NCBI RefSeq assembly: GCF_014206875.1
Contig: NZ_JACIJO010000002.1
Coordinates: forward strand, 682,001 to 746,000
Source of the DNA: Algoriphagus iocasae
GTDB taxonomy: Bacteria; Bacteroidota; Bacteroidia; Cytophagales; Cyclobacteriaceae
DNA: 64,000 bases
Direction of reading: 5' to 3'
Every line of letters begins with the position of its first letter. Position 1 is the stretch's first letter. The position numbers were made by a program, and so were the translations under genes. This document shows, piece after piece, positions 1 through 9,781 of this stretch. Below the pieces are notes generated by a model. The model was not told the DNA's origin. It did no database searches and saw only the letters and a program-made list of their open reading frames with translations.

Positions 1-1080
1 ACGGTCAATACAGAAATGACTGTTATCGAACTTCCGGAAAACATCGATTTTAACATGTCAGTTGCTGCAAACGAAGTGATTTATGACAATATGAATCTGA
101 GAGAGGTAAAGGGGAATATGACCTTGAGAAATGGAGTCTTGAATTTTAATGATGCCTCCATGAAAACATTGGGCGGAAACATTGGACTTCAAGGAACCTA
201 TGATCCTAGAGATGTCTCAGCACCGAAATTTAACTTCAGTTTGGATATTGCTGATTTAAGTATTGCTGAAGCTTTTAAAACATTTAATACTGTAAAAGCT
301 TTTGCTCCGATTGCACAAAATTTGACTGGAAAATTCAATTCAAATTTGAGTTTCTCTGGTAATCTTGGACAGGACATGATGCCTCTATTGGCAAGTCTAG
401 ATGGTTCTGGGCTTTTAAAAATCGCAGAAACTGCTTTGAGAGATAGCAAAATTTTGGAAGGAATTACTACGCTTACCAAGCTGAAGGATGCAAATACCCT
501 ATCCCTTAAAAACATCAGCATCCCGATATCAATCGAAAATGGAGTGATGGACGTGAAACCATTTGATGTGAAACTTTGGGACTATGAAGCAAATGTTCAG
601 GGTTCTGCAGGATTTGATGGATCGATCAATTATTTAGTCAACATGCAGATACCAGCTGGAAAATTTGGAGCACAGGCAAATTCTCTGTTAGCGACTATTT
701 CGGGAACGCAAGTGGATGAAAATACCACTATCCCGCTAGCGCTTAATTTATCAGGTACCTATAACTCTCCAAAAATCGCTTTAGCCGGTGGAAATAGTAT
801 TGAGACTTTATTGGCCAATGCGCTCAAAGCGCGGGTAAGTGGAGAATCTCAAGCCCTTCAGGCACAGGCAACTGAACAATTCAATGCTGCTCAGGATAGT
901 ATCAAAAAAGAAATGAAGCTAAAAGCGGAAGTTGTTCAGGACAGTGTCAAAAAGGTGATAGAATCCCAAACTAATGCGACGAAGGATAAAGCCGTTGAGG
1001 AAGCTAAAAAATTATTGAAAGGATTCCTTTCTGTCCCAAAAGAAACCAAACCGGATACCACGAAAACTAAAGAAAACTAG
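1..1080 (+). CDS. AsmA-like outer-membrane biogenesis protein, C-terminal part
   Basis: The reading frame is open from the first base, so only the last 359 residues are present and the true start lies upstream. The visible part is rich in alternating beta-strand patterns with repeated phrases such as LNLSGTYNSPKIAL, typical of the C-terminal region of AsmA/TamB-type proteins, which are inner-membrane-anchored periplasmic proteins linked to lipid transport and outer-membrane assembly. The last 80 residues are charged and probably helical (KKEMKLKAEVVQDSVKKV), a common tail in Bacteroidota AsmA homologues. The family call rests on overall pattern; the N-terminal anchor cannot be checked. Confidence 0.7.
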   Translation, partial: TVNTEMTVIELPENIDFNMSVAANEVIYDNMNLREVKGNMTLRNGVLNFNDASMKTLGGNIGLQGTYDPRDVSAPKFNFSLDIADLSIAEAFKTFNTVKAFAPIAQNLTGKFNSNLSFSGNLGQDMMPLLASLDGSGLLKIAETALRDSKILEGITTLTKLKDANTLSLKNISIPISIENGVMDVKPFDVKLWDYEANVQGSAGFDGSINYLVNMQIPAGKFGAQANSLLATISGTQVDENTTIPLALNLSGTYNSPKIALAGGNSIETLLANALKARVSGESQALQAQATEQFNAAQDSIKKEMKLKAEVVQDSVKKVIESQTNATKDKAVEEAKKLLKGFLSVPKETKPDTTKTKEN

Positions 1081-1084
1081 GAAG

Positions 1085-1119
1085 CCAAAAAAAGCCCTGA
1101 ACCTTTCGGCCCAGGGCTT
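1085..1119 (-). terminator. Rho-independent terminator for the leftward gene at 1190-4003
   Basis: An 8-bp stem (AAGCCCTG at 1092-1099 and CAGGGCTT at 1112-1119) is followed on the minus strand by a run of seven T. It lies 71 bases beyond the stop of the leftward dehydrogenase gene. On the plus strand there is no T-run, so it serves mainly the leftward gene. Confidence 0.75.
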
Positions 1120-1189
1120 GGCTATTCCGGGTTTGTATCTTATTTCCTCATTGCGAAAGCTATTGAGGGAGTGATTCAAACGTGGTTAT

Positions 1190-4003
1190 TTAATTTTTAA
1201 ACTCTATTTCATTGATGGATACCAGAATATCTTCTGATTTCGCATCTGAATTTTTAAATATAAAATAAATATCATGTCTTCCATTCACTTCAGAGATCTT
1301 GGCAAAAGGTTTTGCTGAATTTTGTCTCATCCATTCAAGTCTTGACATTCCTGCCGGTGGTCTAAACCCTCCAGCTGGCGCACTGGTTACTTTTTCGGTC
1401 TGACCAATTACAGTTCCAGTTGGCGAATCAATTCTAATTTCTACAGATGCACCTTTGGCATTATTTCTTGCACTGATTCCTAAATAGAGCATGATTTCCT
1501 TAACACCAGTCATATCGAGGTCTTTGAAACCAATGTAAGACTGATCACCCATCATGAAGAAATTAATACTCGGAGTAGTCAAAAGCTGAACTCCTTTTCT
1601 TACTTCAGAAAGCGTTGGATTAAGGAATGGATTTCTCAAGGCAACAAAATCTTCACCTGTTAGTGACTGAATATTTCCTGCGCCTTTGTCAGAATAGTAA
1701 GCTCTCAATAGATAACCTCCTTGACCATCTTCTCCTTCCGGAACTTCTGGACTTACTTTTCCTTCCAACGGAAGCGAAGTCACAGTTGGTTTTACCTCAT
1801 TCATTGAGAAGATATAATCAATCATTCTCTTGGCATCAGCTTCGGAAAGTTGAGGGTGCGCACTCATCGCATGATCTCCCCATACGCCACTTCCACCATT
1901 GATAACTTTGCCTACCAGCATGCTTACATTTGCTGGAGTATTTGGATACTTTTTAGCAACATCTGCATAGCTAGGCCCAATAGAAGTAGAATCATACTGA
2001 TGGCAGGATTTACAATCGCTGCTTTCAATCAGATTTCTTCCAATGTTCAAAACAGCCATGGATTCTGCTCCACTTTGCTTGGAAGCCATTTCAATCGGAT
2101 CAAATCCTGCCGGAACATAATCAAATGTCACTGCAACTTCTTCACTTTTTATACTACCATCAGCAGTACTTCCATCTTCCTTATCGGAAACAAGAACTTT
2201 ATAATCCAGCGATTTGTCACCAAAATAGAAGGTTTCATTTTTACCCATTAAGTCGATCGATACTTCCGGTTTTTCATTTCCAGCCACCAAATCCAAACTT
2301 GCAGAATTGCTCTCGCCTTTGGTGTCGGTAACCGTCAAGGTTGCCTTGTATGCCCCAGGGGTTTCAAATGTATAAGAAGCATTTTCACCCTGAAGATCCA
2401 CTGTGGTTCCATTGTCAGAGGTTATTGCCCAAGTGTATGTTAATTTCCCTTGGTCGTAATCGTCAAAGTCATTTGTTCCGGCAGCTGTAAAGTTAGCCGT
2501 GAATGGAACCGCCCCAGTAAGTTTATCAGCGGCGGCATTGACATTTGGCTTTCTGTTTCCGGCATTGTATTCGATTTTAATCAATCTCGAATTCGAGTTT
2601 CCTCTAAACCAAGCACTTCCGTATTCCAGCACATACAAAGCTCCATCAGGACCAAAATCCATATCGATTGCAGAACTAAAAGTCTCCTCAGGAAGGAATC
2701 TTTCCATTGACTGATAATCTCCATTTTCATCCATGGACACAGCCATGATCCAGCCTCTCATAAAATCTACGATCAACCATTTTCCATCGTAATAGGCAGG
2801 AAAAACATAAGGAGCATCTTTTGAGAAATCAGCTTTTCTGAAAACCGGACCCCCAGTGGCACTTCTACCAGAGCTTCCTAGCATCGGGAAAATTTCAGAT
2901 ACTCCATAAGGATACCAGATAAATGCCGGTACAACTGGCGTTGGCAACTCTCTCAAACCTGTGTTGTTGACAGATTCATTTACAGGATTGTTTACATCGA
3001 ATGGTTCACCATAGGTTTCTGTCGCCAAGTCATGTTTATTGTATGGATAATTATCCCCAATGAAATATGGCCATCCGAAAAATCCCGGACCTTTTGCCTG
3101 ATTAAATTCGTCGTATCCCTTTGGTCCCCAAATACTATCAACCGAAGCATCCGGACCTACTTCACCCCAGTATAAATAGCCTGTTTTACTATCCAAAGAC
3201 GGTCTCCAAGGGTTTCTGTGTCCCATGGTATAAATCTCAGGTCTGGTTTTCTCAGTGCCTTCTGGGAATAAATTTCCTTTAGGAATGGTATAAGTCCCGT
3301 CATCTTCCGGATGAATTCTTAGGATTTTTCCTCTCAAATCATTGGTGTTTCCAGGAGCTCTTTGATCATCCGAGTTTTCATGACCTGGTCTCTCATCGAG
3401 ATTGGAAGATCCAGTACGTGGATTCACGGTGTTATTCCCAACTGTCAAATAAAGGTTCCCTTCTTGATCGAAAACCATTCCTCCACCTGTATGACAACAT
3501 TCTTCTCTTTGAGTAGGCACGACGAGAAGGACTTTTTTAGTTTCTTCTTTTAAGGTGTTTCCATCCAGTTCAAAGCGGGCCAAAACATGTTGGGTATCCA
3601 CAGGATCAGCATAATACAAATAGATCCAATGGTTTTTGGCAAAATCAGGATGGGCAATTACTCCCATCAAACCTTCTTCGGCTTCTCTTACCATGCCCTC
3701 TTTATTGGTGTATTTCGTATTGACAGGAATGGTAGCCACCAAAGTCATTTCACCTGTTTTCTCATCAAAAACTTTAACTCCACCTTTTCTTTCTACGATC
3801 AAAACCCTTTTGTCTGGAAGAAAGGTCATTTCCATAGGCTCGTCCATCCCTTCAGTCAGGACTACTTTGGTAAATCTATTTTCGTCTGGCTTGATCGTTG
3901 GATCATCAAATGGCTCTGACTTCTGGCAGGAGCTAAATGCCAAAACAGCCGCGATGAACAAAAAGGAAAATTTCCTTCTTGAGATTTCCATCAATTGATT
4001 CAT
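1190..4003 (-). CDS. PQQ-type sugar dehydrogenase-like lipoprotein with PKD and cytochrome c domains
   Basis: A 937-residue exported protein. A signal peptide ends at a probable lipobox (FSSC, Cys26). Residues about 40-480 resemble the glucose/sorbosone dehydrogenase six-bladed propeller (GLMGVIAHPDF, GNTNDLRGKILRIHP, GHRNPWRPSLD). A PKD domain covers about 486-574. A class I cytochrome c module follows, with CKSCH at 664-668 and a likely axial Met in GDHAMSAHP (Met713). The last 170 residues look like a beta-sandwich, possibly carbohydrate binding. This build suggests periplasmic or surface oxidation of a sugar with electrons passed to the built-in heme. The substrate is unknown. Related Bacteroidota proteins often carry a ThuA domain, which is absent here. 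A second start (Met5) is possible. Confidence 0.85.
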   Translation of the reverse strand: MNQLMEISRRKFSFLFIAAVLAFSSCQKSEPFDDPTIKPDENRFTKVVLTEGMDEPMEMTFLPDKRVLIVERKGGVKVFDEKTGEMTLVATIPVNTKYTNKEGMVREAEEGLMGVIAHPDFAKNHWIYLYYADPVDTQHVLARFELDGNTLKEETKKVLLVVPTQREECCHTGGGMVFDQEGNLYLTVGNNTVNPRTGSSNLDERPGHENSDDQRAPGNTNDLRGKILRIHPEDDGTYTIPKGNLFPEGTEKTRPEIYTMGHRNPWRPSLDSKTGYLYWGEVGPDASVDSIWGPKGYDEFNQAKGPGFFGWPYFIGDNYPYNKHDLATETYGEPFDVNNPVNESVNNTGLRELPTPVVPAFIWYPYGVSEIFPMLGSSGRSATGGPVFRKADFSKDAPYVFPAYYDGKWLIVDFMRGWIMAVSMDENGDYQSMERFLPEETFSSAIDMDFGPDGALYVLEYGSAWFRGNSNSRLIKIEYNAGNRKPNVNAAADKLTGAVPFTANFTAAGTNDFDDYDQGKLTYTWAITSDNGTTVDLQGENASYTFETPGAYKATLTVTDTKGESNSASLDLVAGNEKPEVSIDLMGKNETFYFGDKSLDYKVLVSDKEDGSTADGSIKSEEVAVTFDYVPAGFDPIEMASKQSGAESMAVLNIGRNLIESSDCKSCHQYDSTSIGPSYADVAKKYPNTPANVSMLVGKVINGGSGVWGDHAMSAHPQLSEADAKRMIDYIFSMNEVKPTVTSLPLEGKVSPEVPEGEDGQGGYLLRAYYSDKGAGNIQSLTGEDFVALRNPFLNPTLSEVRKGVQLLTTPSINFFMMGDQSYIGFKDLDMTGVKEIMLYLGISARNNAKGASVEIRIDSPTGTVIGQTEKVTSAPAGGFRPPAGMSRLEWMRQNSAKPFAKISEVNGRHDIYFIFKNSDAKSEDILVSINEIEFKN

Positions 4004-4143
4004 AAGATTTGATTTTGGGTTTTTTGAGATAGGGATAATTTAATTTGTCAATCTGACAAAATAGAAAAAAACTACCTACAATAAATTCACTACACGGTAT
4101 ATTATTAGGATAAATGTACCTTTCCCATAAGTTTTTCAAAATG

Positions 4144-6594
4144 CTACTCCAACTTCACCAAATTTATTTCCTTCATAAAACCCACATGGTTTAGAACAAT
4201 CACACCTTTTTCCATTTGGTCAAAGACGAATTTGATTGATTGGATCTGATAGGGGTCGAAATCAGGGTTTTTGGCTTTCATTTCAGCCAAGCCAAAAACA
4301 AACTTTTGAAAGACAATTTCAGAACTTCCATCTCCATCCAAAAAGTCAGTTTTAAGTGTATTGACCACAATCTGTCTTTGAAGTGCCGAAAACTCACTCA
4401 ATAAAAAGGAGGCTTCTTTCCCTGAAGAATCAGAAATCACAATTCTTAAATCTATCGGCTTCTCTGGTTCTTTTTCAGATTCTTCCTCATCATCCTCTTC
4501 ATCGATTTCCTCTTCTTCTTCTTCATTAGAACTTTCTGTATTGGTTTCTAGATTTTCTTCATTTTCATCAGAATTTACAGAATTTTCATTCTCTTTATTG
4601 GAAACCCATTTTCCACCTGATTTAGGATTCGAACTTTCTTTTGATTCAGCCATTTCAAAAACAAAAATCGAGGTAGAATCCAAGGTAATTTTGTCCAAAT
4701 CTGGCAAAATAGAGTAGGAGGCCAGCAAAGAATCTGGAACAACCTCCTCAATTGGTTCCTCTTTCAAACTATCTTCCACTTCATAATTCCATCCAAGAAA
4801 AACCGCTCTGGTTCCTTTTTTCTGATAATTGAGCTTAACCTCTGACTCCCTCCAAACGCTCAAATTCTCTCCTGAAATATGGCCATCATTTTTGGCAGTA
4901 GTCACATCAAAATCTTCATTGAAATCAACCAGATATTTTGTGTTCGAATCCTCAAATTGATTCAAATAGATCGTTTCAGGTAGCCAGTCTTTTCCTGCCC
5001 GATGATCCAAAAACAGCGGTAAATAATCCTTTTTAGATTTTAAGGTTGTTTCCAAAAATGCACTTATATAAACCTTGGCGATTTCCTGCTGGGTTTTCTC
5101 ATCCAGCTGTTGCTTTAAATTCAAAAGTCCTTTTAATGGATTTCCCGTGTCATTATCCCCCCAAGAGGTATTGAACTGGCCATGATTCGCGCCTTGGATA
5201 TACAAACCGGTTTTAAAATGATAAGTGCTGTCCTCAAAAGTTACCCGCTCATATTGCATGGATCCCATAAATGAGGTCACATCTGCGTCCTGAGAACCAT
5301 GAAAGGTGAAATAATCAATGTCCTTGAGCTTAGTTCGAGTCTGTCCAGGTTCATATTGCCCATCAACAGGAGCGATGGCAATGATGGATTGTATGTCAAA
5401 ATGATAGCCCAATTTAATCGTCGCATCATCCGGATAATAATCCAATTCATTGAGCATTGCGGCATGGGCAACCGCCTCACCGCCTCTGGAATGGCCAATC
5501 AAAGCAATTTTGCTCATATCTACTTTTCCAGAGAATGGGTGATCTGAAGAAGCGTTCCAGTTATCCCAGACTTTCAGATGCTCTAAAAGAAGCCAGCCTC
5601 TTGCATCATTTTCTTTGCTCAAACCTCCGAAAATATCCGACCAAGATCCATTGATAAAGTTTTCATCCACGGATGCCAAAATCATTCCTCGCGAGGCCAT
5701 TAACTCGCCTAAGTAATCATATCCAGGGTCCGAAAAATCCTGCATGGAATGATTCCCATGAACGACCAAAACTAGTGGAAAAGGACCAGTTCCTTCAGGA
5801 TACCAAACCCGACCATTTATAGGCAAAGCTTTGGAATCAAAGCCCCAATATTTTTCTCTCCACCATCCACCAAATCCATCCCAATCATCCAAAAATGCGA
5901 CTCCATTGACAGAGTCAGTCTTATAGGTCACTTCTGATCCAAACTCAGGCCGATGCTTATCTTTTCCACTTCCATATGTAAAAGTCTTCACGGAATAAGA
6001 ACCTGGAGTAGCTGGGGACTCTCCGGCAATTTGAGGAATATCATGATCATGGTAATAGGCCGCATTTTCGATTTCATCCATTTCCAGACCTTTGAGAGAA
6101 TAGTAATAAATGCCTGCACCAAGCCCAGCAATTCCAATCAAGCTACCCAAAATAAAAACCACCTTTTTAGGGGTGGTCAATCTCTTAAATCCCGTTTTTG
6201 AAAATGTAAACCATGCTGCACCAATGAAGGAAGGAATGAGTACAGCCGCCAAAATCAACTTATCATTTCCAAAAAAGATGGTTACAAAAAGTGGAATTGA
6301 AATCAGCAGAGCGATTTTATACCATTTTGGAGCTTTGAAAAGTAATTTGATCAACCAATTGACCAAAAATGCAGCCAAAACAAAGGCCAACATCATCAAT
6401 AAGTTTAAAACCAAAAACCAAGGATCCCTGATACTGATCGCTCGAAGAATAGAAACAATCACCATCAAACCGATGCTGAATAATACTAATCCTATTGCAG
6501 CACCTTTGACAGAAGTATTCCCGGGGGTGATTAATCGAATTTTTGCCTTAACCCAAAGCCAGGCCTGTTTTAGTTTTCTTTTGATCAGATTCAA
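4144..6594 (-). CDS. Membrane-anchored alpha/beta hydrolase with acidic tail
   Basis: An 816-residue protein. The first 170 residues hold about five hydrophobic helices (around 32-52, 58-84, 93-107, 112-131, 145-165). An alpha/beta hydrolase domain follows, with an oxyanion-type VVHGNHS around 277-283 and a nucleophile elbow GHSRGGE at 367-373 (Ser369). It resembles chlorophyllase/PAF-acetylhydrolase-like lipases. After the catalytic domain a stretch near residue 680-715 is almost only Glu/Asp/Ser, then a final domain of about 100 residues that may bind ligand or partner. The substrate cannot be told. It lies downstream of the serine hydrolase gene but is separated by 101 bp. The start gives a basic N-terminus before the first helix. 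Confidence 0.75.
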   Translation of the reverse strand: MNLIKRKLKQAWLWVKAKIRLITPGNTSVKGAAIGLVLFSIGLMVIVSILRAISIRDPWFLVLNLLMMLAFVLAAFLVNWLIKLLFKAPKWYKIALLISIPLFVTIFFGNDKLILAAVLIPSFIGAAWFTFSKTGFKRLTTPKKVVFILGSLIGIAGLGAGIYYYSLKGLEMDEIENAAYYHDHDIPQIAGESPATPGSYSVKTFTYGSGKDKHRPEFGSEVTYKTDSVNGVAFLDDWDGFGGWWREKYWGFDSKALPINGRVWYPEGTGPFPLVLVVHGNHSMQDFSDPGYDYLGELMASRGMILASVDENFINGSWSDIFGGLSKENDARGWLLLEHLKVWDNWNASSDHPFSGKVDMSKIALIGHSRGGEAVAHAAMLNELDYYPDDATIKLGYHFDIQSIIAIAPVDGQYEPGQTRTKLKDIDYFTFHGSQDADVTSFMGSMQYERVTFEDSTYHFKTGLYIQGANHGQFNTSWGDNDTGNPLKGLLNLKQQLDEKTQQEIAKVYISAFLETTLKSKKDYLPLFLDHRAGKDWLPETIYLNQFEDSNTKYLVDFNEDFDVTTAKNDGHISGENLSVWRESEVKLNYQKKGTRAVFLGWNYEVEDSLKEEPIEEVVPDSLLASYSILPDLDKITLDSTSIFVFEMAESKESSNPKSGGKWVSNKENENSVNSDENEENLETNTESSNEEEEEEIDEEDDEEESEKEPEKPIDLRIVISDSSGKEASFLLSEFSALQRQIVVNTLKTDFLDGDGSSEIVFQKFVFGLAEMKAKNPDFDPYQIQSIKFVFDQMEKGVIVLNHVGFMKEINLVKLE

Positions 6595-6695
6595 TAGAGT
6601 GGTAGTTTTTGGAACTCAAAAAAGAACAATTACCTAATCTAATGAATATTTTAGATACTAAAGAAAGCCAATTCTCAGAATACTTTAAATATCAA

Positions 6696-7970
6696 TTATT
6701 TGGCTTGAGGTTCAAATTTACCGTAGACAGCATCTCTAAAATTTTTGTGCAGACCTATTCCATCATATGGAAATAACTGAACAAAAAGTACAGCTGTCAA
6801 TTCATTAACTGGGTCTACCCAGAAAAGTGTGCTGGCAGCTCCATCCCAGAAAAATTCTCCAATTACTCCATTCATTTCTTCCTGCGAAGCAGGTGGATCC
6901 GTGCGAACAGCAAAGTCAATCCCAAAACCCACACGACCTTTGCTCGGTAGCCATGATCTTTCTGTCACAGTATCGGGGAGATGATTGGTAGCCATCAGTT
7001 TCACTGTTTCTGGTTTTAGAATCGTGGTACCGTTTAATGTGCCTTCATTAACCAGCATTCTTGCAAAAGTCATGTAGTCGTCTAGTGTGGATGTCAAACC
7101 AAACCCTCCTGGAGTCAAAGGCCATTTTTTCAAGTTAAAAGCATGAGCAGAAGAATCCGGCATTTGAGTCAACTGTCCTTCACCTGTTCGCTGATAGGCC
7201 GCAGAGAATCTATCCAAGTCTTCTTCCTTTACGACATATCGGGTATCATTCATTTTTAGAGGACTCAAAACATGCTCCTGAACATAATCTGCATAAGGGA
7301 TTCCAGAAATTCTTTCCACTAAAAATGCCTGCACATCTACAGATTGGCCGTATTCCCATTGCGTTCCTGGCTGAAACCATAGGGGAGTGCTGCCAATTTT
7401 TTCAGCCATAACGGTCAAGGTATTTTCATAACTTCTGGCATCTTTTTCCTTCATCACTTTACTAAGGCCAGGGATATTATCACGATTGGGAAACCCAGCC
7501 GTATGTCTGGTAATATCTCTGATGGTGACAGGTCTATCTGCATCCACCAAAATCATTTCTCCATTTTCATCCACCCCTTGATAAACCTTCATATTGGCAA
7601 ATTCAGGAGCATATTTCTCCAATGGATCATCCAACTGGAATTTACCTTCCTCATAAAGTGTCATCAAAGAAGTCCCGGTAATCGGTTTGGTCATCGAATA
7701 AATCTGCACGATGGTGTTTCGATCCATCGGGATGTTCTTCTCTTTGTTAGCAAAGCCAAAAGCATTGAAATAGACTTCCTGATCTTTCTCAAAGATCAAT
7801 GCTGAAATCCCAGCTACATTTCCGGAATTGACATAGGCTTGGAGCGTTGAGTCCAATCTGGACTTTGCTGCATCGTCAATAACAAAATCTACATTTTCTT
7901 CAACAGAAGCAGGGCTACAGGCAGTAAAAAAGGCAAAAGCAACTATAATAGGAAAATTGGAGCGTCTCAT
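6696..7970 (-). CDS. Beta-lactamase-fold serine hydrolase (class C/EstB type), lipoprotein
   Basis: A 424-residue protein with a lipoprotein signal (Cys18 in FFTACSP). The SxxK motif is SMTK at 92-95. A YGQ motif (EYGQSVD) stands where class C beta-lactamases have YxN, so the third-residue Asn is a Gln here. HTAGFPN is also typical of the family. Members of this group (Pfam Beta-lactamase) are esterases, DD-peptidases or beta-lactamases; the YGQ variant and company of a sugar dehydrogenase favour an esterase-like role. The gene follows the dehydrogenase at 7980-9662 with 9 bases between them, so the two are probably co-transcribed. Confidence 0.85.
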   Translation of the reverse strand: MRRSNFPIIVAFAFFTACSPASVEENVDFVIDDAAKSRLDSTLQAYVNSGNVAGISALIFEKDQEVYFNAFGFANKEKNIPMDRNTIVQIYSMTKPITGTSLMTLYEEGKFQLDDPLEKYAPEFANMKVYQGVDENGEMILVDADRPVTIRDITRHTAGFPNRDNIPGLSKVMKEKDARSYENTLTVMAEKIGSTPLWFQPGTQWEYGQSVDVQAFLVERISGIPYADYVQEHVLSPLKMNDTRYVVKEEDLDRFSAAYQRTGEGQLTQMPDSSAHAFNLKKWPLTPGGFGLTSTLDDYMTFARMLVNEGTLNGTTILKPETVKLMATNHLPDTVTERSWLPSKGRVGFGIDFAVRTDPPASQEEMNGVIGEFFWDGAASTLFWVDPVNELTAVLFVQLFPYDGIGLHKNFRDAVYGKFEPQAK

Positions 7971-7979
7971 TTCTTTAGA

Positions 7980-9662
7980 TTATTGGTTGACAATTTTATA
8001 GATTTTTCCATCAGCTTTCGTCAAAACATACACCTGACCGGTGCAATCCTGACCAAATTTTAGATCCACTCTTCCGTTTCCACAAACTTCCCTCAGGTTA
8101 GTTTCTTTCCCTTCAAAGCGAATTCCCAATTCTTGAATTTTTGGCTTTTCCTCATTCAAATCTGAAATAAATACTTTGCCTGAGGGCACATCTCCAAAGA
8201 GGAATTTTCCTTTAAATGGCCCTGAATTTGGGAAATATCCTGCAATGATTGCATTCCCCTCATCATGATCAAACTGGATAAGTGGGTAGGTAGCACCCAA
8301 AGAAGCATCATCCGATGGAAGAGGGTAGAGCGCACTCATATTCCCATAAGGATTGATGACAAAAGTTCCTTCACGTATCGGCCATCCATAAAATTTACCC
8401 GGCTCAATCAAGTTCAGTTCCTCCACATTATGATGGCCTATCTCGGAAGCCAAAAGTCGACCATTTGGATCCCAAAATACTCTGTTGGGATTTCGGAAAC
8501 CATAGGCATAAACTTCTCCAAGTTTTCCAGGCTTCCCTGCAAAAGGATTCGAAGAAGGAATTCCATATTTGCCATTCTTGCTATTTGTTCCACTTGGATC
8601 TATTCGCAAAATACTACTCCAGATTTTACTTCCTTGATGATCCGCCAAAAATGCAAAACCGCTTTCTGCAGCTCCTCCATCCCCAATTCCTATGTATAGC
8701 AAGCCATAATCCTCATCTCCAGGTTTTGAATTAGGATTAAAAGCAAGTTCCTGAACACCATGGATCTGCGTGACCACATCGATACGCATCAATTCACGAT
8801 TTGTACCTGAAAAAACTTCAGCTTCAGGGTTATCCGTTTTCCACTCGGTGATAACCCATTCCATCGTTACTTTGATGCTATCCGCATAGTCAAAATCCTT
8901 TTTCTTATCACCTGGCTTTTCGGTATGAGAAGTATACATCAATCCGTTCTTCGTAAATTCAGGATGAAACGCATAGCTTCCAAAACCTGTAGCCAAACCC
9001 GGTTTGGAGACGAAATCTGGGAAATACGATTTCAGGTTAAAAAACTCGTGCGGCTGTGCATCTCTGATTTCATACATGATGCCATGCTGATCCTGAACGA
9101 ATAATCTCCCTGAAACAGGTTCACATTCCATTTTTGTAATTTTCGCCAATGGGGATTTTTCATCCGAAGGAGGAACTTGGGCAAAATATTCCAATTCCAA
9201 AGACATTCCTGAAGAGGGAATTGTATCAGGAATCGGATCTTCCAAAGCATCCAAATCCGATGCTTCAGCAACTGGAATACGTTCGTAGGTATGCAAATAG
9301 CTGAGAAGATCATTAAGATTTTCCTCAGAAAGTGTAGGAAAAGCAGGCATGTAAACCTTGTAATCCGCATACAGTTGTTTAGCTCTTTCATCTCCACCAT
9401 CGATTTTCTCTTGTGGGTTTTTGATAAAAGACTTTATCCAATCTGAATCAACTTGTCTGCTCAATCCACTCAAATTAGGTCCAATGGCACTCTGATTGAA
9501 GTTATGACAAGTCGAACAATTCTGTTCAAAAAGGACTTTACCTGCATCGATTTGCTCTACGTCAGTACTTATATCAGAACCGATTTCTTTGAGTTCATCC
9601 GAAGTACAGGAGAAAGCAAATAGTAAAGAACCAGCTGCAAAAAGGTATTTTAGGTTTTTCAT
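7980..9662 (-). CDS. Cytochrome c-PQQ-type sorbosone dehydrogenase fusion lipoprotein
   Basis: A 560-residue exported protein. The signal peptide ends at Cys19 (FAFSCTS). An N-terminal class I cytochrome c has CSTCH at 49-53 and a likely axial Met in YMPAFPTLS near 109. The rest is a glucose/sorbosone dehydrogenase propeller (GIGDGGAAESGF, YGFRNPNRVFWDP, GHHNVEELN, FYGWPIREG). Domain order is reversed compared with the protein at 1190-4003, where the heme domain is C-terminal. It probably oxidises a sugar or related polyol in the periplasm and hands electrons to its own heme. Substrate and cofactor are inferred from the family. It heads a two-gene unit with the hydrolase at 6696-7970. Confidence 0.85.
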   Translation of the reverse strand: MKNLKYLFAAGSLLFAFSCTSDELKEIGSDISTDVEQIDAGKVLFEQNCSTCHNFNQSAIGPNLSGLSRQVDSDWIKSFIKNPQEKIDGGDERAKQLYADYKVYMPAFPTLSEENLNDLLSYLHTYERIPVAEASDLDALEDPIPDTIPSSGMSLELEYFAQVPPSDEKSPLAKITKMECEPVSGRLFVQDQHGIMYEIRDAQPHEFFNLKSYFPDFVSKPGLATGFGSYAFHPEFTKNGLMYTSHTEKPGDKKKDFDYADSIKVTMEWVITEWKTDNPEAEVFSGTNRELMRIDVVTQIHGVQELAFNPNSKPGDEDYGLLYIGIGDGGAAESGFAFLADHQGSKIWSSILRIDPSGTNSKNGKYGIPSSNPFAGKPGKLGEVYAYGFRNPNRVFWDPNGRLLASEIGHHNVEELNLIEPGKFYGWPIREGTFVINPYGNMSALYPLPSDDASLGATYPLIQFDHDEGNAIIAGYFPNSGPFKGKFLFGDVPSGKVFISDLNEEKPKIQELGIRFEGKETNLREVCGNGRVDLKFGQDCTGQVYVLTKADGKIYKIVNQ

Positions 9663-9732
9663 CGCTACTAATTTGGTGCTTTTTGATGAAACCCGAAATA
9701 ATTATTGTTTTTATGGGTAAAAATGAAATAAA

Positions 9733-9761
9733 AAACCTCTGATGCAATGCACCAGAGGTTT
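9733..9761 (-). terminator. Terminator of the beta-oxidation operon
   Basis: A 9-bp stem (AAACCTCTG at 9733-9741, CAGAGGTTT at 9753-9761) has a loop that itself contains TGCA repeats. On the minus strand it runs into TTTTTTATTT. It lies 20 bases after the stop of the acyl-CoA dehydrogenase gene, the last gene of the leftward operon. Confidence 0.8.
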
Positions 9762-9781
9762 CTCCTCTAATCCCTGTTTAG

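Noticed and set aside
4480..4540. A tandem repeat array (TCTTCC-like) in the hydrolase gene
   Set aside because: It only encodes the Glu/Asp-rich tract with varied codons and is not a regular repeat.
6110..6637. A 175-codon rightward frame
   Set aside because: It is antisense to the membrane-helix part of the alpha/beta hydrolase gene.
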